Source: JBFWNG01 sp050251195
GTDB taxonomy: Bacteria; Bdellovibrionota_B; Oligoflexia; Oligoflexales; Oligoflexaceae
Assembly: GCA_050251195.1 (NCBI GenBank)
Contig: JBFWNG010000018.1
Location: 1 to 64,000 of the forward strand
DNA length: 64,000 nt
Reading direction: 5' to 3'
A program made the translations under genes and the position numbers. A model generated the notes under the pieces. The model searched no databases, was not told the origin of the DNA, and saw nothing but the letters and a program-made list of their open reading frames with translations. Numbering within the stretch: the first letter of the stretch is position 1; each line of letters starts with the position of its first letter. Shown piece after piece: positions 25,345-34,776 of the stretch.

Positions 25345-25373
25345 TTGTGAAATTGGTCTTAAAATATTACTAT
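25345..25373 (+). promoter_or_regulatory. Probable promoter of the DEAD-box helicase gene
   Basis: TTGTGA (25345-25350), 17-bp spacer, TACTAT (25368-25373); the -10 box matches consensus at 5 of 6 positions. The start codon lies 63 bp downstream. Confidence 0.5.
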
Positions 25374-25435
25374 CCCCCGGAATGCAAGACTTTCAGGCAA
25401 CTTATCGACAATTTACCGTTGTTTTTTAGAAGAAA

Positions 25436-26995
25436 ATGGACCCAGAGCAGATGACAGATTCCTTGATCGAAGGCACAGATATAGACTCCTCTTATGAAGA
25501 CGAAGAAATAACCACTGATTTCGCGACCTTAGGGTTGCACTCAGCTCTCTTGGACAGCATCTATAGCCTCGGCTGGACTGTGCCGAGTCCCGTTCAGGCC
25601 GAATGCCTCCCTCTGACTCTCAAAGGAGACGATATTGCGGGTTTTGCTCAGACAGGGACAGGAAAAACCGGCGTTTTCTTAATAACGATAGCCCAGAAGA
25701 TACTTCAGGCGCGGGAGTCGTCGGAGAGTCTGAAGCACCCCGTCGCCGTCATCTTAGTTCCGACCCGGGAACTTGCTATCCAAATCCAGCAAGACGCGGA
25801 CGCTATTTATGGCAATCTAAATATCAACACATTGGCGATATTTGGCGGGATGGACTACGAACGTCAAATGCAAGACCTGCGAAAAGACGTGGACATCATT
25901 GTGGCGACTCCGGGTCGACTCAGAGATTTTCATCAGAAAAAGCTCGTTCCTATTAAGAACTGCGCTGTCTTTGTCTGCGACGAAGCGGACCGCATGCTCG
26001 AGATGGGATTCATTCAGGATGTTGAATATTTCTTTAGCAAGGTCGACGACAAAGCTCAAAAGCTATTTTTCTCGGCAACGACCAACGACCGCGTCAAAGT
26101 CCTTGCCAACCGATATCTGCGATCTCCTCACTATATCGAGATTAATCCTGAAGTAACAACTCCCGAAAAAATCAACCAGCGGTTCATAATCAGCGAGTCA
26201 AAAGACAAACTTAAAGTGCTCCTGGGATTTCTCAAAACAGAAACATTGGATTGCGCGATCATTTTTACAAACACCAAGGCCGTCGCACAATGGCTTCACT
26301 TTAAGCTTTCAAAAAACGACATCCTTGCCCATGTTATCACGGGCGATCTCCCGCAAAAAAAGCGCGTGGCCCTGATTGAGAAAATTAAGGAAGGCGCAAT
26401 TAAAGTGCTCATCGCAACAGACGTTGCAAGCCGCGGTCTCCATATTCCGGGCGTGACGCACGTTTTCAACTTTGACTTGCCTGACGATCCGAGCAACTAC
26501 ATCCACCGGATAGGCCGAACGGCTCGGGCCGGAACAAGCGGGATTGCAATATCTCTTGTTTGTGAAGATTATGGTCACAATCTGGAAGGCATCCAGGAAA
26601 AGCTCGACAGCAGCAAGAAGATCGAATGTGAATGGTATAATACCTCTTTTGACTCGATCATCGACAAGGCACCGAATCCTTATAAGATGAAAGAATCCGA
26701 AAAAGAAAAAGAAGGCTTTAACGACGCCCGCAAGGCACCAGGCAAGAGAACCCCTGAGAAACGCGCCGCAGACGGCAGGACGAGAAGCGGAGCAACGGCC
26801 AAGCCTGCGGATTCGCAGGAACGCGGGCCAAAATCACAGAGGCCGCGCAGCAGATCGGGAGGCCGTCCCAAAGAAGCCCCGGCTATTGCTGCAGCCGCAC
26901 ACAGGACCGTCAAGCCTGTTGCTCCCCAAGTCACACCTACAACTGTGACCGGTTTGCTGAAAAAAATGTTTAAGTCGATATTTGGCCGGAGCTAA
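25436..26995 (+). CDS. DEAD-box ATP-dependent RNA helicase (RhlB/RhlE type)
   Basis: 519 residues. In order: Q motif FATLGLHSALLDSI with PSPVQAE, Walker A AQTGTGKTG, PTRELAIQ, TPGRLRDF, DEAD in VCDEADRMLEMGF, SAT, and in the second RecA domain IIFTNTKAVAQWL, ATDVASRGLHIPGV and HRIGRTARAG. Residues 420-519 form a basic, disordered tail (GRTRSGATAKP, RPRSRSGGRPK) that likely binds RNA. It is probably active in ribosome assembly or mRNA decay. The 3' end overlaps the convergent CpaF-like gene by 26 nt. Confidence 0.92.
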   Translation: MDPEQMTDSLIEGTDIDSSYEDEEITTDFATLGLHSALLDSIYSLGWTVPSPVQAECLPLTLKGDDIAGFAQTGTGKTGVFLITIAQKILQARESSESLKHPVAVILVPTRELAIQIQQDADAIYGNLNINTLAIFGGMDYERQMQDLRKDVDIIVATPGRLRDFHQKKLVPIKNCAVFVCDEADRMLEMGFIQDVEYFFSKVDDKAQKLFFSATTNDRVKVLANRYLRSPHYIEINPEVTTPEKINQRFIISESKDKLKVLLGFLKTETLDCAIIFTNTKAVAQWLHFKLSKNDILAHVITGDLPQKKRVALIEKIKEGAIKVLIATDVASRGLHIPGVTHVFNFDLPDDPSNYIHRIGRTARAGTSGIAISLVCEDYGHNLEGIQEKLDSSKKIECEWYNTSFDSIIDKAPNPYKMKESEKEKEGFNDARKAPGKRTPEKRAADGRTRSGATAKPADSQERGPKSQRPRSRSGGRPKEAPAIAAAAHRTVKPVAPQVTPTTVTGLLKKMFKSIFGRS

Positions 26996-27854
26996 GACAA
27001 CTAACGTTCTGGATCTCACCCTTCTCTTTTCGCGACAGAAAGATCAAAACAGGCGGCTTAACCGCAAACAAGCTTGCCCAATTTAGGGTGGACGAACTCA
27101 TTTGGCTTAGTCGTAAAACCAACGAGAGCGGATCATCGATGTGTAATGTTGTGAGTATTGACCCGTGGCCCGACAGTATTGCTTGATAGAGCGGATTTAC
27201 TTCCGGACCTCGAACTTCTCCGACAACGATCCTATCGGGAGCTAGCCGCAGGGTTTCCCTGAACATTGTTTCGATGCTAACGGCTCCAAATCCCTCCAGA
27301 TTGGGAGGTCTTGCCGTCAACTTTACCCAGGTCGGCGCCAGCGCTGGGATCTCGTCGATTTCTTCTAGAAGGATAACGCGTTCGCTAGTGCAGTATGTCT
27401 GCAAGATTCTCGTCAAGACCGTCGTCTTTCCAGATCCCGTCGAGCCGCAGACAAAAATCGGCCGTCCTTGCCGCAAAGCTTCGGCGATTTCCGGATGAGG
27501 CACATCGGCCGCCTCTTCATACTGAAGCCGAAACAAATGGCGCCGTAACGCCAAAACGGGACCATGGTTAGCCATCGGGGGGATCACCGCGTGCCATCGA
27601 ACGGAGATAAGATCGTTATCATGGGGCACATGGGTCATACCGCCGGCATACGGTCGCAAGGGATCAAGTCTCACCGATTGCCGAAAACCAAACTCTTGCA
27701 AGGCGTCTACCATCGACTCTGAAGTACGGTATGGTGAAGGATGTACCGTTGTTGTTTCATCCGTGTACTTCTTGATCAGGACTCTTGTGTCGTTTACGAA
27801 GATTTCCTGGATTTCGGGCGCAAAAAGCTCAATGCAAAGATCTGAGATCCTCAT
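26970..27854 (-). CDS. CpaF/VirB11-like secretion ATPase
   Basis: 294 residues, shorter than CpaF (usually over 400), with a minimal N-terminal domain. Walker A is VCGSTGSGKTTVL, Asp box LLEEIDEIPAL, Walker B-like region LAPDRIVVGEVRGPE, and His box GHGSILTTLHIDDPLS. Such hexameric ATPases power Flp/Tad pili or type II/IV secretion. No other pilus or secretion gene is present nearby, so its machine must be coded elsewhere. It is downstream of dprA and a Smg-like gene on the same strand. Confidence 0.85.
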   Translation of the reverse strand: MRISDLCIELFAPEIQEIFVNDTRVLIKKYTDETTTVHPSPYRTSESMVDALQEFGFRQSVRLDPLRPYAGGMTHVPHDNDLISVRWHAVIPPMANHGPVLALRRHLFRLQYEEAADVPHPEIAEALRQGRPIFVCGSTGSGKTTVLTRILQTYCTSERVILLEEIDEIPALAPTWVKLTARPPNLEGFGAVSIETMFRETLRLAPDRIVVGEVRGPEVNPLYQAILSGHGSILTTLHIDDPLSLVLRLSQMSSSTLNWASLFAVKPPVLIFLSRKEKGEIQNVSCLSSGQIST

Positions 27855-27885
27855 GCTGTTGCTCCGTTATTGCGTCTTGGTAAAT

Positions 27886-28383
27886 CTAGTGACAGCTTTC
27901 TGATTTATTGCCGTTCACTACGGCAAAGACCGTATCGATAACATGTTGCGGAAGGTGGTTTGACAGCAGGTCATGAAAAACGTCATCCACTTCCGGCGTC
28001 GTGAGGCCGCGCAAATCGAACAAGCGTATGCCTTCTACTATTCTCTCGAACACTTCAGAACTGATGACCCCTTTCTTTCGGCAAACGAGAAGTCCTTGCC
28101 AGATCTTGTATGGAAGGAGAGGGCTCTCGGCGGGATGTAAAATCCTAAAGTCGCTTCCCAACTGTTGCGTCATGGTCAGACAATCGTAGAAGTTTCCTGA
28201 CAGGAATGCTTTCTCGACGCAGTTAATGGCCGTATTTACATCTGATTCGGTATGGCCAGCAGCCAGGAGGTCCTTCTTCACGTGACTCTCCGCAAGTTCT
28301 GACTGTTTAAAACCGTTGCTTTCAATCATGCGGGCAATTTCTTCTACAACACGCCACCACGGATCAGCTATTCTCGTCTCCAC
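27886..28383 (-). CDS. Smg-like (DUF494) protein
   Basis: 165 residues. An N-terminal helical part (LLAAGHTESDVNTAINCVEKAF) is followed by FRILHPAESPLL and a helical end (FERIVEGIRLFDLRGLTTPEVDDVF). This arrangement, with the S-x-RI-x-P element, is like Smg/DUF494. Smg is a usual neighbour of dprA/smf, and it stands directly downstream of dprA here, which strengthens the call. Biochemical function is unknown. Confidence 0.6.
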   Translation of the reverse strand: METRIADPWWRVVEEIARMIESNGFKQSELAESHVKKDLLAAGHTESDVNTAINCVEKAFLSGNFYDCLTMTQQLGSDFRILHPAESPLLPYKIWQGLLVCRKKGVISSEVFERIVEGIRLFDLRGLTTPEVDDVFHDLLSNHLPQHVIDTVFAVVNGNKSESCH

Positions 28384-28465
28384 TGAGTCTCCAATTTTTC
28401 GTTGCTAAGCTCTCATAGCAACTCAGTTTACTTTTTGGCAAGCAGATTTATTCCTTATAATCTGC

Positions 28466-29392
28466 TCATTTATTGATCACCTGCCGATGGTTTTCGAAGA
28501 AAGTCGCACCTTCGCTGATTAGCTTTTCATTGCCGGATGCGCGCACGTCGCCGCTGGGATGCTTAAGGACCCAAACGTCCTTGCCCTGATCCAGCGCGAG
28601 ATTTGCCGTTATCATTGCCCCGGAGGTAAGCGCTGCCTGCATGACAAAAACCTTTTCACTAAGGCCGGAAACGAGCCGATTACGGATGGGGAAATCAAAC
28701 GGTCGAGGTTGATAGTTCCAAAATTTTTCCGATAAAAAAATCCCTCCCCGCTTTCGAATCATACTGAACAGGTTGTAATTTCCCGAAGGGTACAGCCTTT
28801 GCAAACCTCCTGCACAAACCACGATCGTCGGCACCGGGTCTTTCGGACACTGCAAGGCGCCCCAATGTGCAAACGAGTCGCAACCAAACGCACCGCCACT
28901 TACGATGGTCACGCCCGACAATGCCAGGGACAACGCGAGATCTCTCGTCGTTTGCTGCGCATAAGCCGAAGCCTTTCGCGAACCGATAACTCCCATGCAT
29001 GTCTTCGTCAATAGAGATAGATCTCCTAAGACAAATAGAGCCATCGGGGGATCTCCTATTGTTCGAAGTGATTCAGGATAGTGAATACTATTGAAAGTTA
29101 TGTAATGCCCACCGGCCGCCGTTATCCTGTGCATCTCTTGTCGAAAAAGGTCACAAAATGCCTCGACGCTCACGGACTCCTTCGTTTGACGAAATCTGAT
29201 AACCATCTCGAGGTCGGGATTCATCCGGCGCAAAGAGCTCAGAGCTTCGCGGCATTCTGCTTGAGAAACGTCCTTCGGACAACGAGACGTCCTATCTCCT
29301 GGTTCGCTCTCGAACGGAATCCATTTCGAACAATACTGACTGATTGTATGTGTTAGGCCAAACATGAGAGTCGAATTCATAAGGATCTCCAT
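28466..29392 (-). CDS. dprA: DNA-processing protein DprA (Smf)
   Basis: 308 residues. The Rossmann-like domain has MGVIGSRKASAYAQQTTRDL, IVSGGAFGCDSFAHWGAL, RLYPSGNY, GGIFLSEKFW, FPIRNRLVSGLSEKVFVMQA and SGAMITANLALDQGKDVW, all standard DprA motifs. DprA loads RecA on incoming single strands during natural transformation. The C-terminal winged helix of long DprA proteins seems absent. Start may be the second Met (MNSTLMFG). Confidence 0.92.
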   Translation of the reverse strand: MEILMNSTLMFGLTHTISQYCSKWIPFESEPGDRTSRCPKDVSQAECREALSSLRRMNPDLEMVIRFRQTKESVSVEAFCDLFRQEMHRITAAGGHYITFNSIHYPESLRTIGDPPMALFVLGDLSLLTKTCMGVIGSRKASAYAQQTTRDLALSLALSGVTIVSGGAFGCDSFAHWGALQCPKDPVPTIVVCAGGLQRLYPSGNYNLFSMIRKRGGIFLSEKFWNYQPRPFDFPIRNRLVSGLSEKVFVMQAALTSGAMITANLALDQGKDVWVLKHPSGDVRASGNEKLISEGATFFENHRQVINK

Positions 29393-29708
29393 ACGCCTGG
29401 GGCATCCTAGGGCACGGTGAACGGGTAGGGAAGCGACATCTACGAGAATAGCTAAGAGGCAAAGAAAGTTTAAACGGACCCTTCAGCGTTTCCAAACTTC
29501 CGCGCTTCCGCGTTAAGCCGGAAAAAAACCGGGAGCATGGATAACACGTTATATCTATGTTCGAGTTCTTCGGTCTTGATCGCGGAGACGCGGAAGTTTG
29601 GAAACGTGGAAAATAGTCTCTACACTTTATTGATCGCGGAGGTGCGGAAGTTTGGAAGCGCGGAAAATAGTTTCTGACTATCTTCTTTACGTTCCTTGAG
29701 GTGGGGAG
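29393..29708. other. Intergenic stretch with three CGCGGAAG-type repeats
   Basis: No gene is supported here. It contains one repeat in one orientation (29482-29513) and two in the other (29580-29615 and 29634-29671). The latter two share the core CGGAAGTTTGGAA. It separates dprA from the LysM gene; the promoter of dprA should lie at its left side. Confidence 0.7.
29482..29671. repeat. CGCGGAAG-type dispersed repeat, copies 2-4
   Basis: Copy 2 (29482-29513) matches copy 1 at 22177 with two mismatches over 31 bp. Copies 3 and 4 (29580-29615, 29634-29671) are inverted relative to copy 2 and lie 54 bp apart. Copies 2 and 3 together can form a large hairpin. Confidence 0.75.
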
Positions 29709-31340
29709 TTAGCCGCCTGTCTTGTCGCCAATTTCGACTTGCAACTTGTTTTGAACGACATATCCGAGAACGGCGGGACCGCCGTCATCGACAACGTGCA
29801 CGATGGCAACATTTCTCTTAAGCGCGGGATAGTCTTCGCCGGCAACGTTCTTAAAAATTCGTATCGTTGAACCCTTTGACAACACGGCGGCACCATTCTC
29901 AAGCAAAACAAAGGAGCCTCGACCTCCGATGACTTGCTCGGGATAGTCAAAGCCAACCACACTCGATCCGGACGAACTCGTAGGGGATCCGAGGTATGCA
30001 GGTATACTTCGCGTCGTGGATTTGTATGCGATGATTTGATCGTCTGGCTGAACGCCTAAGCGCGTTTGGGTAACGTTAGCCACAAAATGTCCGTCGCCCA
30101 ATGATTCTTCGACTTCCATTTGAGCGACGAATTCGTACCTTACTCCAACGAACCGTCCGTCAGCAGTGACCACCTTTGTTGCGCCGCGAACCACAGTATA
30201 CCTCTCATGAGGAGACAGTTGGTTAGCCTTGACTAAAAACTCCTCGTTGTCGCTCATGAGGGTTCTTCCTTCGGTTCCCGCCACGACGACTCCCAGAGAT
30301 TCCTGGGGGTCTTTGTAGACGAATGCCGGCAACGTAACTTTGATGTCCTTAGGCGCTCTCGGCTCGGGATAATCTATGAACAATCCTTCCGGAGGTACGA
30401 GAGTACTATCGTCAACCAAAGGAGTAGGACTGCTTTCGCCGAAATCGAGAAGCAACTTTGAATAATCTTCTGCGACAAGTTCCGCTTCCTTGATGCCTTC
30501 CTTGTCTAACGGAACGATGTCGTCCTCCGTCACAAGCAACAAACTAGGAGGCGTGCTTTCGTCGCCGGGGTAAAAGCGTAGCGTCGTACCTGGAAAAATA
30601 AAATGCGGGTTTTTAACCTCCGGGTTATATGACCAGAGCTTCGGCCAATACCCCGCTTCGTCGAGAAACTGATCGCAGATATCAAAGAGCGTGTCGCCGC
30701 CCTCGACGGTGTATTCCTGCGGAGCTTCTCCGTAGGCGAGGGTGCGCATAGATCCGGGTAGGGACGGAGCGCCGCCGAATTTGTTCTGCGGCTTGACGCC
30801 GCGCACAATGGGTGGAGCGCCATCCACGGGATCGCTTTCGGGTTCAGCTGGTTCCGTCACCACATCCGTAGGCGAGGTCTCCGATGTTGGATCGAGGGGC
30901 GCATCGATCGGAACTTCCGACCCATCCGGTGACGGTGTCGCACTGACCGGATTGTTTACGTCAATTCCCGAACCATCGCCCCCAGAGGCTGCATTGCTGG
31001 GGGCAGCATAATTGTTCGTCGGAGTTGTAGCAGCGGCGTTATTGGGAGTAGCCACCGGCGCAGATTGCGTACCGCTATCGTTGTAAGGCGCCGTTCCCGC
31101 GTTTCCTTGCTGCCCGCCTTCACCTTCGATGTCTTGAATCAGATCATTTGCAAAATCGTCTTCGAGGCTTTGGTTGAGATAGTCCTCAACTGGTTCCTCT
31201 TTGCCTTCGTTCCCCTCGTCGAAACTGTCGCCACCCTCGTCGAGTGAATAATTATTCTGCCCAAATGCACAAAACGCGCCCAACAGAGTGGCGCCAATAC
31301 CAATCGAGATTTTCAACCGAAGGTCAAATTGAATCTTCAA
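29709..31340 (-). CDS. Exported LysM-domain protein
   Basis: 543 residues. Signal peptide at 1-27 (ISIGIGATLLGAFCAFGQ). Residues 30-180 are acidic, Asn/Ser/Pro/Glu-rich and probably disordered. A LysM domain spans about 210-260 (YTVEGGDTLFDICDQFLDEA, NPHFIFPGTTLRFYPG), giving peptidoglycan binding. The remainder is beta-rich without a recognised domain. The gene overlaps the upstream TPR lipoprotein gene by 17 nt, so the two are coupled and probably form an envelope module. Confidence 0.85.
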   Translation of the reverse strand: MKIQFDLRLKISIGIGATLLGAFCAFGQNNYSLDEGGDSFDEGNEGKEEPVEDYLNQSLEDDFANDLIQDIEGEGGQQGNAGTAPYNDSGTQSAPVATPNNAAATTPTNNYAAPSNAASGGDGSGIDVNNPVSATPSPDGSEVPIDAPLDPTSETSPTDVVTEPAEPESDPVDGAPPIVRGVKPQNKFGGAPSLPGSMRTLAYGEAPQEYTVEGGDTLFDICDQFLDEAGYWPKLWSYNPEVKNPHFIFPGTTLRFYPGDESTPPSLLLVTEDDIVPLDKEGIKEAELVAEDYSKLLLDFGESSPTPLVDDSTLVPPEGLFIDYPEPRAPKDIKVTLPAFVYKDPQESLGVVVAGTEGRTLMSDNEEFLVKANQLSPHERYTVVRGATKVVTADGRFVGVRYEFVAQMEVEESLGDGHFVANVTQTRLGVQPDDQIIAYKSTTRSIPAYLGSPTSSSGSSVVGFDYPEQVIGGRGSFVLLENGAAVLSKGSTIRIFKNVAGEDYPALKRNVAIVHVVDDGGPAVLGYVVQNKLQVEIGDKTGG

Positions 31341-32034
31341 TGTCGCTAATCTCCCACTTCGCTATCTTACTGACCTCTGTGTTTGGATATTTTTCGATGA
31401 TCGCTCGGAATTGCTCGAGAGATTTCTCGATGAGGCCCATGTCCTTGTCAATTTTGGCTATATGGAGGGACGCATTCGGAGTGAATTCATGATTTCCGGC
31501 AGCTTCTATGAACGCCGATAGCTTCACCCTAGATTCCATATAGTTCTTATTTTGATACAAACAAAGTCCCTGCCAATACGAGACTACGTTCTTTTCTTGG
31601 TCTCCGAGACTTGCCTTTTCCAGGTCCCTCAAAACTGCTAACGATGCATTACAATTCTTGGCTTTGTAGTGAGCTTCTGCTTTCGCGATTGCTGCCTTAT
31701 AGTCTATCCCAGCATCCTTGGAACCCGCATCGACTTCATTAGCCTGGCCATTTCCCTCTGCGGCATCTTTCTTCTTCTCGACGAATTCTTCAGGAACCAA
31801 GCCGGTTAGCATTCCTTTCTCCAGCACCTTCGTTTTTTGTTTCTGCTCCTCGAGCTGTAGTTCCATCTCTTGCATCTTTGCCGTCATCTCGGCCATTTTT
31901 AGATCGATATCTTGTTGAGATTTAGGCTTACCGTCTGCCGCGCCTTCTTCAGAACTATCAGAAACGCCGGAGTTTGTTTTGTCCGAATGTTTGCAGCCTA
32001 ACAAGGCCAAAAATACGATGATGAGCAGTTTCAT
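31324..32034 (-). CDS. TPR lipoprotein with coiled coil (CpoB/YbgF-like)
   Basis: 236 residues. Lipobox LALLGC (C14), then a linker, a coiled coil (LKMAEMTAKMQEMELQLEEQ) and TPR-like helices (AKAEAHYKAKNCNASLAVLR, LEQFRAIIEKYPNTEVSKIA). It is a second protein of this layout in the window, the other being at 24158. Cotranscribed with the LysM gene downstream and the PilZ gene upstream (8 nt). Confidence 0.75.
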   Translation of the reverse strand: MKLLIIVFLALLGCKHSDKTNSGVSDSSEEGAADGKPKSQQDIDLKMAEMTAKMQEMELQLEEQKQKTKVLEKGMLTGLVPEEFVEKKKDAAEGNGQANEVDAGSKDAGIDYKAAIAKAEAHYKAKNCNASLAVLRDLEKASLGDQEKNVVSYWQGLCLYQNKNYMESRVKLSAFIEAAGNHEFTPNASLHIAKIDKDMGLIEKSLEQFRAIIEKYPNTEVSKIAKWEISDIEDSI

Positions 32035-32042
32035 AGCGATCC

Positions 32043-32825
32043 CTAAATAGCTTCCGACATGACGAGTTGCCGCATGAATTGACGAATTCTAACTTTGGCA
32101 TGCTCCGACATTTCTCGGAATTCGATGCCGAAGCGATATTGGATTTGGCTCTGTTCGTCGCTGTTAACCTTAAGACGTTGGATCGTTCTCTTCGTCCAAC
32201 GAAACTCCATGGGCAACTCGATCGGCGCTGAAGCCGGCAAAATGAGTTTGGCCTTTTCATCGAGTTTTCCCTGTTGCGCTATCGAAATTAACGATGGAAA
32301 CCCTGTCAACAAGCATATCCCCCCGGCGCTCATATCGGCCACGGGAATCCACGAGGCCAAACTCTCATACGGAGGAAGCATAGGGGAACTCATCACATCT
32401 TCTTTATCTGCAGACCAGGCACTAAATTGAACGAACGCCATCTGTCGCATTGTCGTCGGATACCGCGCGTTCTTTCGTCTCTCCGTGCTAGCGAGGTACT
32501 TTGGCAGAGGAAGATAGACGGCGCGATCCGCTATACGAGCAATAGAACTCGAGAATACAACTCTAGACGGCATACCAAGGACATCGACCTTTACCTCGTC
32601 CGTTTGCGCCAACTTTTCCATACCGCGAACCGATATCTCGTTGAGGCAAACAAAACCACTTCCGTCAACGACGTCAACGATATGAAAAGTACCGCGAATT
32701 CCGAGAGCCGGATCGTCTTTTACCCGGATCAGCGCCTGGACCTTTGAACTGCAAAGCTTGTTCAAGATACGAGCGATCCTTTCGGGACTCACAATTTTTA
32801 CTGTTTTATCGTCCAATGATTCCAT
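32043..32825 (-). CDS. PilZ domain protein (YcgR-like layout)
   Basis: 260 residues. The N-terminal 110 residues resemble the YcgR-N flagellar brake domain in position and beta content. The PilZ part begins with RRKNARYP (RxxxR motif) and continues with DMSAGGICLLTG (the D/N-x-S-x-x-G motif), so c-di-GMP binding is expected. It heads a run of three minus-strand envelope genes; coupling c-di-GMP to envelope or motility output is inferred. Confidence 0.75.
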   Translation of the reverse strand: MESLDDKTVKIVSPERIARILNKLCSSKVQALIRVKDDPALGIRGTFHIVDVVDGSGFVCLNEISVRGMEKLAQTDEVKVDVLGMPSRVVFSSSIARIADRAVYLPLPKYLASTERRKNARYPTTMRQMAFVQFSAWSADKEDVMSSPMLPPYESLASWIPVADMSAGGICLLTGFPSLISIAQQGKLDEKAKLILPASAPIELPMEFRWTKRTIQRLKVNSDEQSQIQYRFGIEFREMSEHAKVRIRQFMRQLVMSEAI

Positions 32826-32869
32826 ACAACAACACTGCAGAAAAAAGAGAAAATCGTTGTTTTGGGGAG

Positions 32870-34150
32870 CTAGACTCTAGTTTCGCCTTCATCCAACAAG
32901 GAGAGTTTGCTAATGATCAGGACGTAGAACAAAGCAAAAACAAATTCACTGTCACGCAAAATGTTGTCAACAAAACCACATGCCAAGGTCGCGAGAAAAA
33001 CCACCAAGAAAAGGCGAGTTGAGTTCTTAGCTCCATGATATCCTAAGCCACATAACCCCAGCAGAAAGGCGATCAAACCTGCGAAACCTACAATTCCGCT
33101 ATCCGCCAGAGTCTGCAAAAAGATATTATGTGCTCGATACTTGTCCTCTTTTTCAGTGTAACCGGCACGATTGTAATAGTCTAGTGACGCACTGACGCGA
33201 TTATGCAGGCCTACGCCTAAGAGCGGATGATCTGTGAACATTTGCCAATGAATTTTCCAAAAACCTATCCGCGGCATAGTTTCTGCCATTCGACTCGGCT
33301 CCAAAGACAGCTCGGAAATTCTTCTTATCGTGGATTGTTCGACCGCAAGAATCAGAACAATCGCTGCTAGAGCTCCTAATGCCACTTTTTTAAATTCACG
33401 AATTCTCTTAAATTCCCAAAGAAAAATTACGGCTATAGTCAATAATGTAGCAAACCTTGATACGGTTACGACTAACGTCAAGCTTGCGAGACCGAAAACC
33501 AATGCCCACAATCTAGAGTTCTTGGAAGGACCCATCCTAAAGGCAAAAAAATAAGCCATTAAGCAAAACAGCATAAGATTGTAAGCAAGGTTGAGGGGAT
33601 GGCTCATAAAGCCGCTCACCCTGTAAACGCCATACGCAAATCGGTTGCCTGGCAGGACCGCATCCAAACCGTGCACCCAATCAATACCAAAATATCGCTG
33701 TGCGAGGACGTAAGACAGGTGAACAACCAAGAGACTCACAAGGAAAACCAAGCCATTGTCCAGTCGCCAACCCCGTTTATGCGCACAAACCAACGTCCAT
33801 ACCATTATGAGCGGCCACAGAAATTGTTTCGCCATCACATGCGCATAATCGCTGACGACGTCGGATCTCAACATCGGTTCGCGAATGACCCAAACCACCG
33901 CTAGCGCGCCTAACGTCGCGAGGTTCAGAGTCAGACCGTAAACAAACCTCTTTCCTCCGAACTCCACAACTTTTTTCCAAGGCGAACCCTGTTTGCAGAC
34001 AATTGTACGAATCAGAACGACAAGGAGAAGAAGGTACTGAGCCCCAGGGGGCAAAAGGATAGAAAAGAAAACGAACGTAAATAAGATGTTTTCGAAATGC
34101 GAGCGTTTCGTTACATTAGCTTCCATAAGGACGTCTACTGATGGCTTCAA
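32870..34150 (-). CDS. O-antigen ligase/polymerase family membrane protein
   Basis: 426 residues with about ten to twelve hydrophobic segments. A large periplasmic loop carries GVGLHNRVSASLDYYNRAGY and RAHNIFLQTLADSGIVG, the Wzy/WaaL signature with the conserved His. It either ligates O-antigen to lipid A-core or polymerises a surface polysaccharide; these cannot be told apart here. Start uncertain: a second Met at 34126 would remove the 10-nt overlap with the divergent gene. Confidence 0.85.
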   Translation of the reverse strand: MKPSVDVLMEANVTKRSHFENILFTFVFFSILLPPGAQYLLLLVVLIRTIVCKQGSPWKKVVEFGGKRFVYGLTLNLATLGALAVVWVIREPMLRSDVVSDYAHVMAKQFLWPLIMVWTLVCAHKRGWRLDNGLVFLVSLLVVHLSYVLAQRYFGIDWVHGLDAVLPGNRFAYGVYRVSGFMSHPLNLAYNLMLFCLMAYFFAFRMGPSKNSRLWALVFGLASLTLVVTVSRFATLLTIAVIFLWEFKRIREFKKVALGALAAIVLILAVEQSTIRRISELSLEPSRMAETMPRIGFWKIHWQMFTDHPLLGVGLHNRVSASLDYYNRAGYTEKEDKYRAHNIFLQTLADSGIVGFAGLIAFLLGLCGLGYHGAKNSTRLFLVVFLATLACGFVDNILRDSEFVFALFYVLIISKLSLLDEGETRV

Positions 34151-34731
34151 CGATAGAAAAATTTGCCAGAAACTTATTGAAGCTGTTGCTGATCACGACC
34201 ATTTTACAAACAATATCTAGTCAACATTGCCACGCAGAATCCTTGACCATGTTTCAACAGAACTATATTGGACTGGAAAGCGTGACAAACTACCCCATTA
34301 TACATACGAGTGAGAAATTTTCGACCGGAAAGGCTTCGCTCTCCCTCAACTACCAACACGTTCTCGATGATTACTGGCTGATGAAACTCAATGCACACTT
34401 AAAGAATTTGGTGAACAAGGAGAACAATCAACAACTCAATCTTGCTAGCGTTTCGCACACGGCGTACTACATTATTCGCCTATACGCTGATACATATCTT
34501 CTGGTCGGGCCAAAATTCTCGTACCTTTATCCGACCAAAGGTCTTCAATTTCCGGCTAAGCGCAACCCGGACTTCGATACCAACGTCGAAGCGGCTGCAT
34601 CGCTTGCATTCTCTTATTTTCCGGCAAAGAAGTGGATTGCCAATGCGCGAATTGACAGATGGCGAGGTACCGCAACCAACGAATTTCATGGCTACGAACT
34701 AGGAATTGGAATTTCTTACTCTATCTTTTGA
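34141..34731 (+). CDS. Exported, probable outer-membrane beta-barrel protein
   Basis: 196 residues. Signal peptide ends near HCHA-E (about residue 33). The mature part has alternating polar/hydrophobic strands (KASLSLNYQHVLDDYWLMKL, DTYLLVGPKFSYLY) and ends in ISYSIF, a C-terminal Phe typical of outer-membrane barrels. About 160 residues fit an 8-stranded barrel. No named family recognised. A strong terminator follows the stop. Confidence 0.6.
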   Translation: MASTIEKFARNLLKLLLITTILQTISSQHCHAESLTMFQQNYIGLESVTNYPIIHTSEKFSTGKASLSLNYQHVLDDYWLMKLNAHLKNLVNKENNQQLNLASVSHTAYYIIRLYADTYLLVGPKFSYLYPTKGLQFPAKRNPDFDTNVEAAASLAFSYFPAKKWIANARIDRWRGTATNEFHGYELGIGISYSIF

Positions 34732-34733
34732 CA

Positions 34734-34761
34734 AAAAAAGAGGCTTTGAAGCCTCTTTTTT
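34734..34761. terminator. Bidirectional terminator
   Basis: AAAAAAGAGGC (34734-34744) and GCCTCTTTTTT (34751-34761) form an 11-bp stem with a 6-nt loop. It lies between the convergent barrel-protein and RRM genes and serves both. Confidence 0.9.
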
Positions 34762-34776
34762 CATGACGATTATCTT

